Assembly: GCF_025567195.1 (NCBI RefSeq)
Contig: NZ_JAOQJF010000057.1
Coordinates: forward strand, 1-9,275
Direction of reading: 5' to 3'
Origin: Alitiscatomonas aceti
GTDB taxonomy: Bacteria; Bacillota; Clostridia; Lachnospirales; Lachnospiraceae
Length of the DNA: 9,275 bases
This document shows positions 1-5,380 of the stretch, piece by piece. The translations under genes and the position numbers were made by a program. Each line of letters starts with the position of its first letter. Positions within the stretch are counted from its first letter, which is position 1. Under the pieces are notes generated by a model. The model worked only from the letters and a program-made list of their open reading frames with translations, did not search any database and had not been told where the DNA came from.

Positions 1-10
1 TACGTGACAT
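1..10 (-). CDS. Start of a leftward IS gene (probable OrfA), partial
   Basis: On the minus strand, ATG at 10-8 opens Met-Ser-Arg and runs off the window. It is preceded by a very strong ribosome site, AAGGAGG at 25-19, with 8 bases of spacing. Only three codons are visible, so the product is not identifiable from its own sequence. A start about 78 bases inside an IS end agrees with OrfA of an IS3-family element, many of which begin Met-Ser-Arg. That identity is inference from context. Confidence 0.5.
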
Positions 11-21
11 TGAAAGTTCCT

Positions 22-62
22 CCTTATTCTCTTTATTATACATGAATTCTTTGAGAATAAGG
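22..62. repeat. Perfect 10-bp inverted repeat covering the IS gene's ribosome site
   Basis: CCTTATTCTC at 22-31 is the exact reverse complement of GAGAATAAGG at 53-62, with a 21-base loop. The 22-31 arm contains part of the AAGGAGG ribosome site of the minus-strand gene. A transcript entering from outside the IS would therefore fold and mask its own ribosome site. This kind of protection against read-through is known for several insertion sequences. A protein operator is an alternative. Confidence 0.6.
35..40 (-). promoter_or_regulatory. Probable -10 box of the IS gene
   Basis: A perfect TATAAT is read on the minus strand at 40-35, 24 bases ahead of the start codon. The only good -35 hexamer (TTGACA at 68-63) lies 22 bases away, too far for a normal sigma-A spacer, so the -35 for this box is unclear. 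Transcripts starting here (about base 28) would lack the upstream arm of the hairpin at 22-62 and leave the ribosome site free. Confidence 0.45.
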
Positions 63-87
63 TGTCAACTTTATTTATACAACATCA

Positions 88-909
88 TCCTACAAGTGCA
101 GTAAAATTATTTACAATGACGAGGATAAGCAGGCAATCTTTGAGAACCACCACGAGCCTATCATAGACACCCAAACATGGGAACGGGTGCAGGAGCTTCG
201 CAAGCAGCGCAAACGCCCCAACCGCTATGATGAAGTGGGCTTGTTCCCCGGCATACTGTTCTGTGCGGACTGCGGCAGCGTCATGTATCAGCAGCGATAC
301 CAGACAGACAAGCGCAAGCAGGACTGTTATATCTGCGGCAACTACAAGAAACGCACCCATGACTGTACGGCGCACTTTATCCGCACCGACCTCTTGACCG
401 CTGGTGTACTCTCCAATCTGCGGAAAGTGACCAGCTATGCGGCAAAGCATGAAGCCCGGTTTATGAAGCTCTTGATTGAGCAGAACGAGGACGGGGGCAA
501 GCGCAGGAACGCCGCCAAGAAAAAGGAACTGGAAGCCGCCGAGAAACGCATAGCCGAGTTATCCGCTATCTTCAAGCGGCTGTATGAGGATAGCGTGACC
601 GGGCGCATATCAGATGAGCGTTTCACAGAGCTGTCGGCAGACTATGAAGCAGAACAACGGGAACTGAAAGAAAGAGCCGCCGCTATCCAAGCGGAGCTTT
701 CCAAAGCACAGGAAGCCACCGTGAACGCAGAAAAGTTTATGAATGTTGTCCGGCGGCATACCAGCTTTGAAGAACTTACCCCTACTCTGCTGCGGGAGTT
801 TGTAGAGAAAATCGTTGTGCATGAGTGCAGCTATGACGAGAACAAGACCCGCAGACAGGACATTGAGATTTATTATTCTTTTGTTGGCAAGGTGGACTTG
901 CCCGAATAA
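88..909 (+). pseudogene. Large serine recombinase, C-terminal fragment (5' end removed by IS)
   Basis: An open frame of 273 codons runs from the IS junction to TAA at 907-909. It begins in the recombinase domain (SYKCSK, then HEPIID around codons 20-25). A zinc beta-ribbon follows, with cysteines in the spacing FCADCG...CYICG...HDC (codons about 58-93). Then comes a long charged coiled coil (about codons 130-215), and it ends in IEIYYSFVGKVDLPE, the tail associated with DUF4368. Such proteins excise and integrate clostridial mobilizable or conjugative transposons through a serine-DNA intermediate. The catalytic resolvase domain with the nucleophilic serine, normally the first 150-200 residues, is absent, so this copy should be inactive. 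The likely cause is the IS3-type insertion ending at 87. No ribosome site precedes the first usable start (GTG at 187). In intact elements this gene sits close to one end, so an element boundary may lie soon after 909. Confidence 0.9.
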
Positions 910-917
910 ACGCCCGA

Positions 918-966
918 CCTATCCGACACAAGAGCTAAGTGCCGGATAGGAACGGCAAAATTTTTT
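918..966 (+). terminator. Probable terminator after the recombinase
   Basis: CCTATCCG (918-925) pairs with CGGATAGG (943-950). Alternatively TGCCG (940-944) pairs with CGGCA (953-957), directly before AAATTTTTT (958-966). The second pairing places a hairpin immediately ahead of the T-run, as in intrinsic terminators. The two stems are mutually exclusive, which could also be a coincidence of a transposon end. From 967 to about 1098 I see no gene or clear signal. Confidence 0.5.
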
Positions 967-1098
967 ACACTTCTATTACTTCTTTATCACACATCAGCAA
1001 AATCACAGGGCATTAAGCAGGTTATGGCTAATTAGATGTAAATAAAAGCGGAAAGGAAAAGCACAATCCAGACGGAACCGGCGAGCCGTCAAGAAATA

Positions 1099-1127
1099 TT
1101 GCGAGTTAGCAAGAAAACTGCTATAAT
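1099..1127 (+). promoter_or_regulatory. Sigma-A promoter, extended -10
   Basis: The -35 box is TTGCGA (1099-1104) and the -10 box is TATAAT (1122-1127), with a 17-bp spacer. A TG at 1119-1120 gives a full extended -10 (TGCTATAAT). Transcription should start near 1134, giving a leader of about 37 bases before the small regulator gene at 1171. It probably also feeds the CorA gene downstream. Confidence 0.75.
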
Positions 1128-1140
1128 GGGAAGCACGAAC

Positions 1141-1152
1141 CCCAGCACTGGG
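1141..1152. repeat. Short inverted repeat in the leader of the small regulator gene
   Basis: CCCAG-CA-CTGGG is a 5-bp palindrome just downstream of the predicted transcription start and 18 bases before the start codon. Its position suits an autoregulatory operator for the XRE protein encoded next. No binding data support this. Confidence 0.35.
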
Positions 1153-1170
1153 AGAAAGGCAGGACGATAA

Positions 1171-1428
1171 ATGCACATAAGCTATCAACCGCTTTGGAAT
1201 ACATTGAAAGAGCGGAACATGAGAAAAGAGGACTTGCGGCTTGCCGCAGGACTCACCACAAACCAGATTGCCAATATGGGAAAGGGATTGCATATCAGCA
1301 TGGAAACCCTGCTTCGTATCTGCGGGGCGTTGGATTGTGATATTTCAGATGTGATTGAACTGGAACGAGAAAAATCTTCTTCTGGTGAAGCAGAAGATAG
1401 AATCAAAAAGTCGAAAATTCCTTGCTGA
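1171..1428 (+). CDS. Small Cro/CI (XRE)-type DNA-binding regulator
   Basis: This 85-residue protein is nearly all helix-turn-helix domain: LKERNMRKEDLRLAAGL, then TTNQIANMGKG as the recognition region, and MSMETLLRICGALDCDISDVIE-like packing helices (residues about 9-67). The tail (68-85) is polar and probably disordered. Proteins of this size and pattern are common repressors on clostridial integrative elements. The ATG at 1171 follows a modest ribosome site (AGGCAGG, 1157-1163) and lies just downstream of a strong extended -10 promoter. The CorA gene starts 55 bases after the stop with its own ribosome site, so the two may be co-transcribed. Targets are unknown; the CCCAG/CTGGG repeat in its leader is a candidate operator. 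Confidence 0.85.
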   Translation: MHISYQPLWNTLKERNMRKEDLRLAAGLTTNQIANMGKGLHISMETLLRICGALDCDISDVIELEREKSSSGEAEDRIKKSKIPC

Positions 1429-1483
1429 AGAATAGCAATATTCCAACATTGAAAATATAACAAAGTTAGGACGTGGAGGATAA

Positions 1484-2329
1484 ATGTACAAAGTATTTTC
1501 ATTTACAAACACCGATGAAGCTGCTCCTTATATGGATAAAAAGATTCTTCGGTATATTGATGAACAGATTACGGACAGTTTTGAGTGTTTTAAGGACTGC
1601 GATATCCTTGCATTTGACTGGTACGATGTTCAGAGTGAAAAAAAAGAGGATTTTAAGATGCTCTTATATCTGGACGGAAAGGATTTGCTGGTATTTTGTG
1701 AAACCTCTGAGGCAGAAGAAAAAGCAAATATGATTCTGCATACGATGACAGGGGAAGAAGGAGCAACAAATGAGCGGCTTTTCTACCATTTTTTTTCGTT
1801 ACTGCTGAAAGGAGACATGGATTTTTTGAATAATCTTGAGGAAGAAATCAGCAATAATGAAGACAAGGTGCTGTCCGGCGACAAGGCATCCTATTTGAAA
1901 TACATTACTGCATGGAGGCAGGAACTGTTGCGCCTGAAACGCTACTATGAGCAGCTTAATTTCATTTTTGATGAAATGACCGTGAATGACAACCAACTAT
2001 TTAGCGAAGACGGAGTCCGCAGATTGATGACTTTGAGGAATAGAACGGACCGTTACCTGAGTGCCGTTAAGAATTTGCAGGAAATGGTGTCCCAGCTCCG
2101 GGAAGCATATCAATCCCAGCTGGCGATTGAGCAGAATGATCTGATGAAAATTTTTACAGTGGTGACAGTAATATTTCTCCCGCTTTCGCTTCTGGCAGGG
2201 TGGTACGGGATGAATTTTTCACATATACCGGAACTCAAATGGAAATATGGATATCCATTGGTAATTCTGGTGAGCATTGTGACAGTCGCAGCGTTAATTT
2301 GGAAATTCAAAAAGAAAAAATGGTTATGA
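1484..2329 (+). CDS. CorA-family divalent metal ion transporter
   Basis: This 281-residue protein has the CorA layout: a soluble alpha/beta N-terminal domain (about 1-90), a long helical stalk (about 95-220, with charged segments such as LEEEISNNEDKVL), and two C-terminal membrane helices (about 223-241 and 257-273). The signature YGMNF (Gly242-Met243-Asn244) closes the first helix, and the short outer loop carries the common PEL-W-YGYP pattern. The protein ends in a positive tail (KFKKKKWL). Members form pentameric Mg2+ (also Co2+/Ni2+) channels in the inner membrane. Substrate choice cannot be read from sequence. The ribosome site GGAGG (1474-1478) fits the ATG at 1484. The gene follows the small XRE regulator, and no terminator is seen before the hsp20 promoter. 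Its length is slightly below a typical 310-residue CorA, as in many Firmicutes paralogues. Confidence 0.93.
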   Translation: MYKVFSFTNTDEAAPYMDKKILRYIDEQITDSFECFKDCDILAFDWYDVQSEKKEDFKMLLYLDGKDLLVFCETSEAEEKANMILHTMTGEEGATNERLFYHFFSLLLKGDMDFLNNLEEEISNNEDKVLSGDKASYLKYITAWRQELLRLKRYYEQLNFIFDEMTVNDNQLFSEDGVRRLMTLRNRTDRYLSAVKNLQEMVSQLREAYQSQLAIEQNDLMKIFTVVTVIFLPLSLLAGWYGMNFSHIPELKWKYGYPLVILVSIVTVAALIWKFKKKKWL

Positions 2330-2367
2330 TTCGCTTTTTAAGAGGACACAAAAAGTTCACAAAAAAA

Positions 2368-2394
2368 TTAGCACTCACCATTGACAAATGCTAA
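2368..2394 (+). promoter_or_regulatory. CIRCE element (HrcA operator) ahead of hsp20
   Basis: The left arm is a perfect TTAGCACTC (2368-2376), followed by exactly nine bases, then AAATGCTAA (2386-2394). The CIRCE consensus is TTAGCACTC-N9-GAGTGCTAA, so the right arm matches at 7 of 9 positions and the spacing is exact. CIRCE is bound by the repressor HrcA, which is released after heat shock when GroEL is occupied. HrcA itself is not encoded in this window and would be supplied by the host. Confidence 0.88.
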
Positions 2395-2409
2395 CAAGCG
2401 CGCTATAAC
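2381..2409 (+). promoter_or_regulatory. Sigma-A promoter of hsp20, overlapping CIRCE
   Basis: The -35 box is a perfect TTGACA (2381-2386) and the -10 box is TATAAC (2404-2409), with a 17-bp spacer. The -35 box straddles the CIRCE spacer and the first base of its right arm. Bound HrcA would therefore block RNA polymerase directly. Transcription would begin near 2416, giving a leader of about 110 bases. Confidence 0.85.
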
Positions 2410-2442
2410 ACAGATAGAACAAAGGAAAGGGAAACGGAACAG

Positions 2443-2487
2443 ATGAGAGGTTCCGATTTCTTCCCAAGTATTCTTGGTTCTGATTGA
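2443..2487 (+). CDS. 14-codon leader ORF resembling the Hsp20 N-terminus
   Basis: ATG at 2443 to TGA at 2485-2487 encodes MRGSDFFPSILGSD, preceded by a purine-rich AAAGGAAAGG (2421-2430). The segment FPSILG resembles LPSVFG at the start of the Hsp20 protein, and the DNA of the two stretches also looks alike. It may be a leader peptide or the remnant of a duplicated or decayed Hsp20 start. Expression is unproven. Confidence 0.3.
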   Translation: MRGSDFFPSILGSD

Positions 2488-2524
2488 CAATTCGGTTTTA
2501 ACATTAAAAAAGGAGCGATGACTT

Positions 2525-2989
2525 ATGATGTTACCTAGTGTTTTTGGTGAAAACTTATTTGATGATGTTTTTGATGATTTTTGGGGGTTCCCGTCATTTG
2601 ATGATAAAGCAGAGCGGAAGTTATACGGGCACCATGCAGCAAAAATGATGAAGACGGATGTGCAGGAGCACGATGACCATTATGAGGTGGATATTGACCT
2701 GCCTGGTTTCAAGAAGGATGAGATTACTCTGGAACTGAAGGACGGCTATCTGGTAATCAGCGCCGCAAAGGGCCTTGACAAGGATGAGAAGGAAAAAGAA
2801 ACAGGCAAATTTGTACGTCAGGAACGTTATGCAGGCAGTATGAGCCGTTCTTTCTACATCGGCGAGAATGTGAAAGAGGACGATATCCATGCAAAATATG
2901 AAAGCGGGGTATTGAAGATTAACATTCCAAAAGAAGAAGCGAAAGAACCGGAAGCTGAAAAAAAGAAATACATTGCCATCGAGGGATAA
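2525..2989 (+). CDS. Hsp20 / alpha-crystallin-type small heat-shock protein
   Basis: This 154-residue cytoplasmic holdase binds unfolding proteins and keeps them soluble for refolding by ATP-dependent chaperones. The short N-terminal arm (MLPSVFGENLFDD) is typical of clostridial Hsp20. The alpha-crystallin domain spans about 42-136, with YEVDIDLPGFKKDEI (53-67) and the closing ESGVLKINIP (126-135) that carries the conserved GVL. A C-terminal I-X-I motif (Ile150-Ala-Ile152) is used for oligomer assembly. The start at 2525 has AGGAG (2511-2515) nine bases upstream; the second ATG at 2528 is also possible. The gene has its own promoter with a CIRCE operator and a strong terminator, so it is probably a single-gene heat-shock unit. 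It is intact and of normal length. Confidence 0.95.
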   Translation: MMLPSVFGENLFDDVFDDFWGFPSFDDKAERKLYGHHAAKMMKTDVQEHDDHYEVDIDLPGFKKDEITLELKDGYLVISAAKGLDKDEKEKETGKFVRQERYAGSMSRSFYIGENVKEDDIHAKYESGVLKINIPKEEAKEPEAEKKKYIAIEG

Positions 2990-3021
2990 CGGCACCTCTT
3001 AACATAGAATAAAAGGATATT

Positions 3022-3064
3022 GCCCGGAGCGGGAAGCTGTGAAGTTGCCCGTTCTGGGCTTTTC
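3022..3064 (+). terminator. Rho-independent terminator of hsp20
   Basis: The arm 3022-3033 (GCCCGGAGCGGG) pairs with 3048-3059 (CCCGTTCTGGGC) over 12 bp, two of them G-U, around a 14-base loop. It is followed by TTTTCT. It lies 33 bases after the hsp20 stop. Confidence 0.8.
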
Positions 3065-3074
3065 TATATCATTT

Positions 3075-3113
3075 AAACAAAAAACAATTCAGCCAGCCGG
3101 AACCGGCTGGCTG
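3075..3113 (-). terminator. Rho-independent terminator of the minus-strand XRE gene
   Basis: CAGCCAGCCGG (3090-3100) and CCGGCTGGCTG (3103-3113) form a perfect 11-bp palindrome. On the minus strand the stem is followed by a T-rich run ending in TTTTTTGTTT (3085-3076). It directly follows the stop codon of the minus gene at 3116, so this and the hsp20 terminator separate the convergent units. Confidence 0.8.
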
Positions 3114-3115
3114 TC

Positions 3116-3442
3116 CTACTGTTCATTATGCTCCAACACCGCTTTTATCATAGCAACGGCAAGCTCCTGTTTGCTGGGCGACACGTCTTTCCAGAGTGCT
3201 TCCAGCTCCTTGATTTTGCTGATTTCGTTTTCTTCCAATTCATCTTGAAGCAGATAATCAGGGGAAATCCGCAGGGAGTTACAAATATCTATGAATACCG
3301 GCAGACTGGGCATTTTCACACCGCCCTCAATCTGGCGAAGATACGTTGCGTTGATATTGCATAATTCCGAGAGCTTGTCTGCGGTAAAGCCCCGGTCTTT
3401 TCGTACCTCATTGATACGCTTTCCTAATCCTTTTCTCTCCAT
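3116..3442 (-). CDS. XRE-family transcriptional regulator
   Basis: From ATG at 3442 the product is 108 residues. Its N-terminal helix-turn-helix domain is about 5-65: LGKRINEVRKDRGFTADKL, then the recognition helix region INATYLRQIEGGVKMPSL, then a packing helix up to SPDYLL. A short C-terminal helical tail (SPSKQELAVAMIKAVLEH) probably mediates dimerization. The ATG is chosen because GGTGG sits just upstream. In-frame GTG codons at 3451 and 3448 would add three residues. The gene diverges from the membrane-protein gene at 3570. The shared intergenic region carries the palindrome TTAGCTAATAGCTAA and a half-site (TTAGCT, 3459-3464) next to its own start. It probably represses both itself and that gene; this role is inferred from position. 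Confidence 0.87.
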   Translation of the reverse strand: MERKGLGKRINEVRKDRGFTADKLSELCNINATYLRQIEGGVKMPSLPVFIDICNSLRISPDYLLQDELEENEISKIKELEALWKDVSPSKQELAVAMIKAVLEHNEQ

Positions 3443-3503
3443 TGCCACCACCCGTTTGTTAGCTGTCAGTTATTATTTTGTACACCATAAGCCTATAATA
3501 TGA

Positions 3504-3532
3504 TTGTCATTTATCATAGATTCTGTTAGACT
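3504..3532 (+). promoter_or_regulatory. Possible promoter for the gene at 3570
   Basis: TTGTCA (3504-3509) and TAGACT (3527-3532) lie 17 bp apart and match the sigma-A boxes at 5 of 6 and 4 of 6 positions. The predicted start near 3539 sits at the edge of the palindromic operator. The surrounding AT-rich sequence offers alternatives, so the assignment is tentative. Confidence 0.4.
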
Positions 3533-3540
3533 ATGTTATA

Positions 3541-3555
3541 TTAGCTAATAGCTAA
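3541..3555. promoter_or_regulatory. Palindromic operator candidate in the divergent intergenic region
   Basis: TTAGCTAATAGCTAA is a perfect 7-bp inverted repeat around a central A. It lies between the probable transcription start and the ribosome site (CGGAGGG, 3557-3563) of the gene at 3570. A second half-site TTAGCT occurs at 3459-3464, near the start of the divergent XRE gene. The arrangement suggests a repressor site for that XRE protein. Confidence 0.55.
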
Positions 3556-3569
3556 ACGGAGGGCATGAG

Positions 3570-3717
3570 ATGAAAAGAATGTGGGAAAAAGTAAAGGAAA
3601 CATGGCGGGAATTTTGGTTCGTTTATGAGGACGAGGAAGATTCCACACAACACCTAAGCCGGTCAGATAAGCAAAGTATCTGGTGCGGCTCATTTCTTAT
3701 GTGTGCGTTCACGGCGG
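3570..3717 (+). CDS. Unrecognised membrane protein, N-terminal part (runs into gap)
   Basis: ATG at 3570 follows CGGAGGG by six bases. The first 49 residues show a basic, tryptophan-rich amphipathic start (MKRMWEKVKETWREFWFVYED), an acidic stretch (EDEEDS), and then the beginning of a hydrophobic segment (IWCGSFLMCAFTA) that enters the gap and is probably a membrane helix. I do not recognise a named family. It is most simply the start of the protein whose end lies at 3934-4416, although the frames do not match across the N-run. If so, the whole protein would have a cytoplasmic tail, one membrane span and an outer domain. Confidence 0.7.
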
Positions 3718-3933
3718 NNNNNNNNNNNNNNNNNNNNNNNNNNNNNNNNNNNNNNNNNNNNNNNNNNNNNNNNNNNNNNNNNNNNNNNNNNNNNNNNNNN
3801 NNNNNNNNNNNNNNNNNNNNNNNNNNNNNNNNNNNNNNNNNNNNNNNNNNNNNNNNNNNNNNNNNNNNNNNNNNNNNNNNNNNNNNNNNNNNNNNNNNNN
3901 NNNNNNNNNNNNNNNNNNNNNNNNNNNNNNNNN
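3718..3933. other. Assembly gap, 216 N
   Basis: Bases 3718-3933 are all N. The flanking coding parts are in different reading frames if the gap is taken as exactly 216 bases, so either the gap length is an estimate or two separate genes end and begin inside it. Confidence 0.99.
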
Positions 3934-4416
3934 ATACAGTACATTCCGAACACGTCCGAGAGCTGCCCCACCTGCCAGGAAAGCTATCCGGCACAGGCAT
4001 TTCTTGTTTGTGTCAATACAGGAGAAACCTATTCCCTTGACGTGTATCACACAGACGAAAGCCCGGATGATGAATACGGCGGTATGCGCCTGTCCTTTGG
4101 TTATGATGAAATCAGCGAAGCGAGTATTCATGTAACATCATATCCGGGAGAACAAGACGGCTATGCAGAGATTTTCCGGGGGCGGCGGATTGTCAGCGCC
4201 CACAAGATGAAGTCTGTTTTTTGTGACGATTGTATCAGGGAGATTCTAAACACGATTGACGGGCAGCTATTGGAGGAAGTTGTTCTTTTTGACGCAGAAC
4301 AAAAAGCCTTTTATCCGGTCAAGGACGAGGAAACGCTTCAAATCGGAAGCTATGGGCTGGCTGTCAGCTATGACAGCGGGGATTTCAGGATTGATATAGA
4401 ATATGTCAGCGAATAA
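3934..4416 (+). CDS. Unrecognised protein, C-terminal part with two CxxC pairs
   Basis: This open frame of 160 codons emerges from the gap and stops at 4414-4416. It contains CPTC (about codons 10-13) and CDDC (about codons 99-102), which could bind zinc or form redox pairs. Long acidic, beta-rich stretches (FGYDEISEASIHVTSYPGE and SYGLAVSYDSGDFRIDIEY) suggest a soluble domain. Together with the N-terminal part at 3570 it would form a membrane-anchored protein. No family is recognised and no function is assigned. It ends at a strong terminator facing the convergent XRE gene. Confidence 0.7.
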   Translation: MQYIPNTSESCPTCQESYPAQAFLVCVNTGETYSLDVYHTDESPDDEYGGMRLSFGYDEISEASIHVTSYPGEQDGYAEIFRGRRIVSAHKMKSVFCDDCIREILNTIDGQLLEEVVLFDAEQKAFYPVKDEETLQIGSYGLAVSYDSGDFRIDIEYVSE

Positions 4417-4421
4417 AGGCG

Positions 4422-4467
4422 CTGCCGTTGCAGGAACCGCAATTCCAACAACGGCAGTTTTTATTTT
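4422..4467 (+). terminator. Rho-independent terminator between convergent genes
   Basis: CTGCCGTTG (4422-4430) pairs perfectly with CAACGGCAG (4449-4457), followed by TTTTTATTTT (4458-4467). The T-run contains the stop codon of the minus-strand regulator (4461-4463). It clearly ends the plus-strand unit; it could act only weakly in the other direction. Confidence 0.85.
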
Positions 4468-5273
4468 CTCCTGCGCCGGAAATTCAAAGGATTGTTTTTA
4501 ATGACCGGCGATTTTGCCAGCACTTTTTTCAAGACTTTCTGCTCATCAGGGGGCAGCTTGTCAAAGTCGATACCCAGCATATTTAAAATGACTTTCCAGA
4601 TTTTTGTCAGGTGGTCGCCGGGGAATTTCAGGGCGTTTTGAATATCTTGCGCCATTTTCTTTGCGAGGGAGAAATCCGGCGTGCTGTCAATGTCGTGTTC
4701 ATGGGCTTTCCGTATATCGTGGAGAATGGAATCCCATGTTTTATGCGTTATATGGCAGAAAAAATCTTCTTCCTCTAATTGGGCGGCAAGAAGCGTTTCC
4801 GAATATAAATCCCCGTCCACATAGCGGTGCTTCTGAATGAGGGCAAGCCGCTGTTCTTCCAGCCCTTCGTTCATATCCCGGAAGCGGGCGGTCGCATGAC
4901 CGTCTATGTAAATTTCCGTATCGGTCATCAGCCGCTCAAACTTTCCGTGGGTGATAATCTCACAGAGCAGACGGTTATTGATTTTGCCGCTTTTCAAAAG
5001 CTCCACTGTTTCATCATTCAGGTGCAGCTCCATTAAGGGCGTGTTTACCTGCTCCCTGTTTTCTGTCCGGCACAGCAGGTAATCAAGGGACACCCCGTAG
5101 AAGTCCGCCAGAATAACGAGGTTGCCATGATTGATTTCTTTGTAATCGTCCGCTTCATAGCTGCCAAGGGCAGACTTTGAAATGCCGGTCAGGTTTGATA
5201 GTTCTTCCAGCTTCAGCTTTCTCTCTATGCGTAAATCCTTTAGCCGTTCCTGTATGCTAAGGCGTGATTTCAT
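4461..5273 (-). CDS. XRE-family regulator with long C-terminal domain
   Basis: The product is 270 residues. The helix-turn-helix domain is about 5-68: IQERLKDLRIERKLKLEEL, then SNLTGISKSALGSYEADD, then a packing helix up to VSLDYLL. About 200 further residues are mostly helical and acidic, with no recognised ligand-binding domain, and the protein ends in a basic tail (LNFRRRRK). Regulators of this build are frequent on clostridial conjugative or mobilizable elements, where they sit divergent from small transfer-region genes, as here. The start has AAAGGAG about ten bases upstream (5290-5284). A TATAAT with an upstream TG lies at 5324-5319. A 6-bp inverted repeat just beyond it could be its autoregulatory operator. 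It probably controls itself and possibly the adjacent DUF3847/TTRAP-like pair. Confidence 0.88.
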   Translation of the reverse strand: MKSRLSIQERLKDLRIERKLKLEELSNLTGISKSALGSYEADDYKEINHGNLVILADFYGVSLDYLLCRTENREQVNTPLMELHLNDETVELLKSGKINNRLLCEIITHGKFERLMTDTEIYIDGHATARFRDMNEGLEEQRLALIQKHRYVDGDLYSETLLAAQLEEEDFFCHITHKTWDSILHDIRKAHEHDIDSTPDFSLAKKMAQDIQNALKFPGDHLTKIWKVILNMLGIDFDKLPPDEQKVLKKVLAKSPVIKNNPLNFRRRRK

Positions 5274-5291
5274 AGGCGAATGGCTCCTTTC

Positions 5292-5308
5292 CGGCGGCTC
5301 CCCCGCCG
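5292..5308 (-). repeat. GC-rich hairpin in the leader of the large XRE gene
   Basis: CGGCGG (5292-5297) pairs with CCGCCG (5303-5308) with a five-base loop. In the minus-strand mRNA the hairpin forms just upstream of the ribosome site. It could stabilise the leader or tune translation; no function is shown. Confidence 0.45.
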
Positions 5309-5318
5309 CTCTCTAAAG

Positions 5319-5351
5319 ATTATACCACACCATTTCCGAGAACGTGGAAAT
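5319..5351 (-). promoter_or_regulatory. Extended -10 promoter and inverted-repeat operator of the large XRE gene
   Basis: On the minus strand TGGTATAAT (5327-5319) is a complete extended -10, for which a good -35 box is not needed. Upstream, ATTTCC (5332-5337) and GGAAAT (5346-5351) form a 6-bp inverted repeat with an eight-base centre, overlapping the polymerase site. This position fits repression by the encoded XRE protein. Confidence 0.65.
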
Positions 5352-5380
5352 TTTCGATTTTCAGCTGGATTTCCTACTTT

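Larger units (their letters stand above)
1..87 (-). mobile_element. Left (5') end of an IS3-family insertion sequence, partial
   Basis: The terminus is placed at base 87. Reading inward on the minus strand, the end starts TGATGTTG and reaches GTTGACAC (62-69). This resembles the IS end at 8914, which reads TGATATTG inward to GTTGACAC; both have the TG...CA tip expected of IS3-family ends. Immediately outside, at 88, the recombinase frame begins without a break. The body lies to the left, outside the window, and its gene reads leftward. The family assignment is inferred from the end sequence, the short leader and the gene start, since the transposase itself is not visible. An alternative is that 61-87 is still recombinase sequence, because its translation (VNF...) loosely fits that family. 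Confidence 0.6.

Noticed and set aside
40..63. TTGACA (63-68) and TATAAT (35-40) as one promoter
   Set aside because: The spacer would be 22 bp, outside the usual 16-19 bp for sigma-A.
61..87. Translation VNF... read as recombinase sequence
   Set aside because: It loosely fits the recombinase family, but the stretch matches the IS end at 8914 in tip, middle and GTTGACAC block. It is better explained as the IS end, though not excluded.
85..450. Hydrophobic 121-codon minus-strand frame
   Set aside because: It is antisense to the zinc-ribbon part of the recombinase; the hydrophobic look comes from the complement of charged codons.
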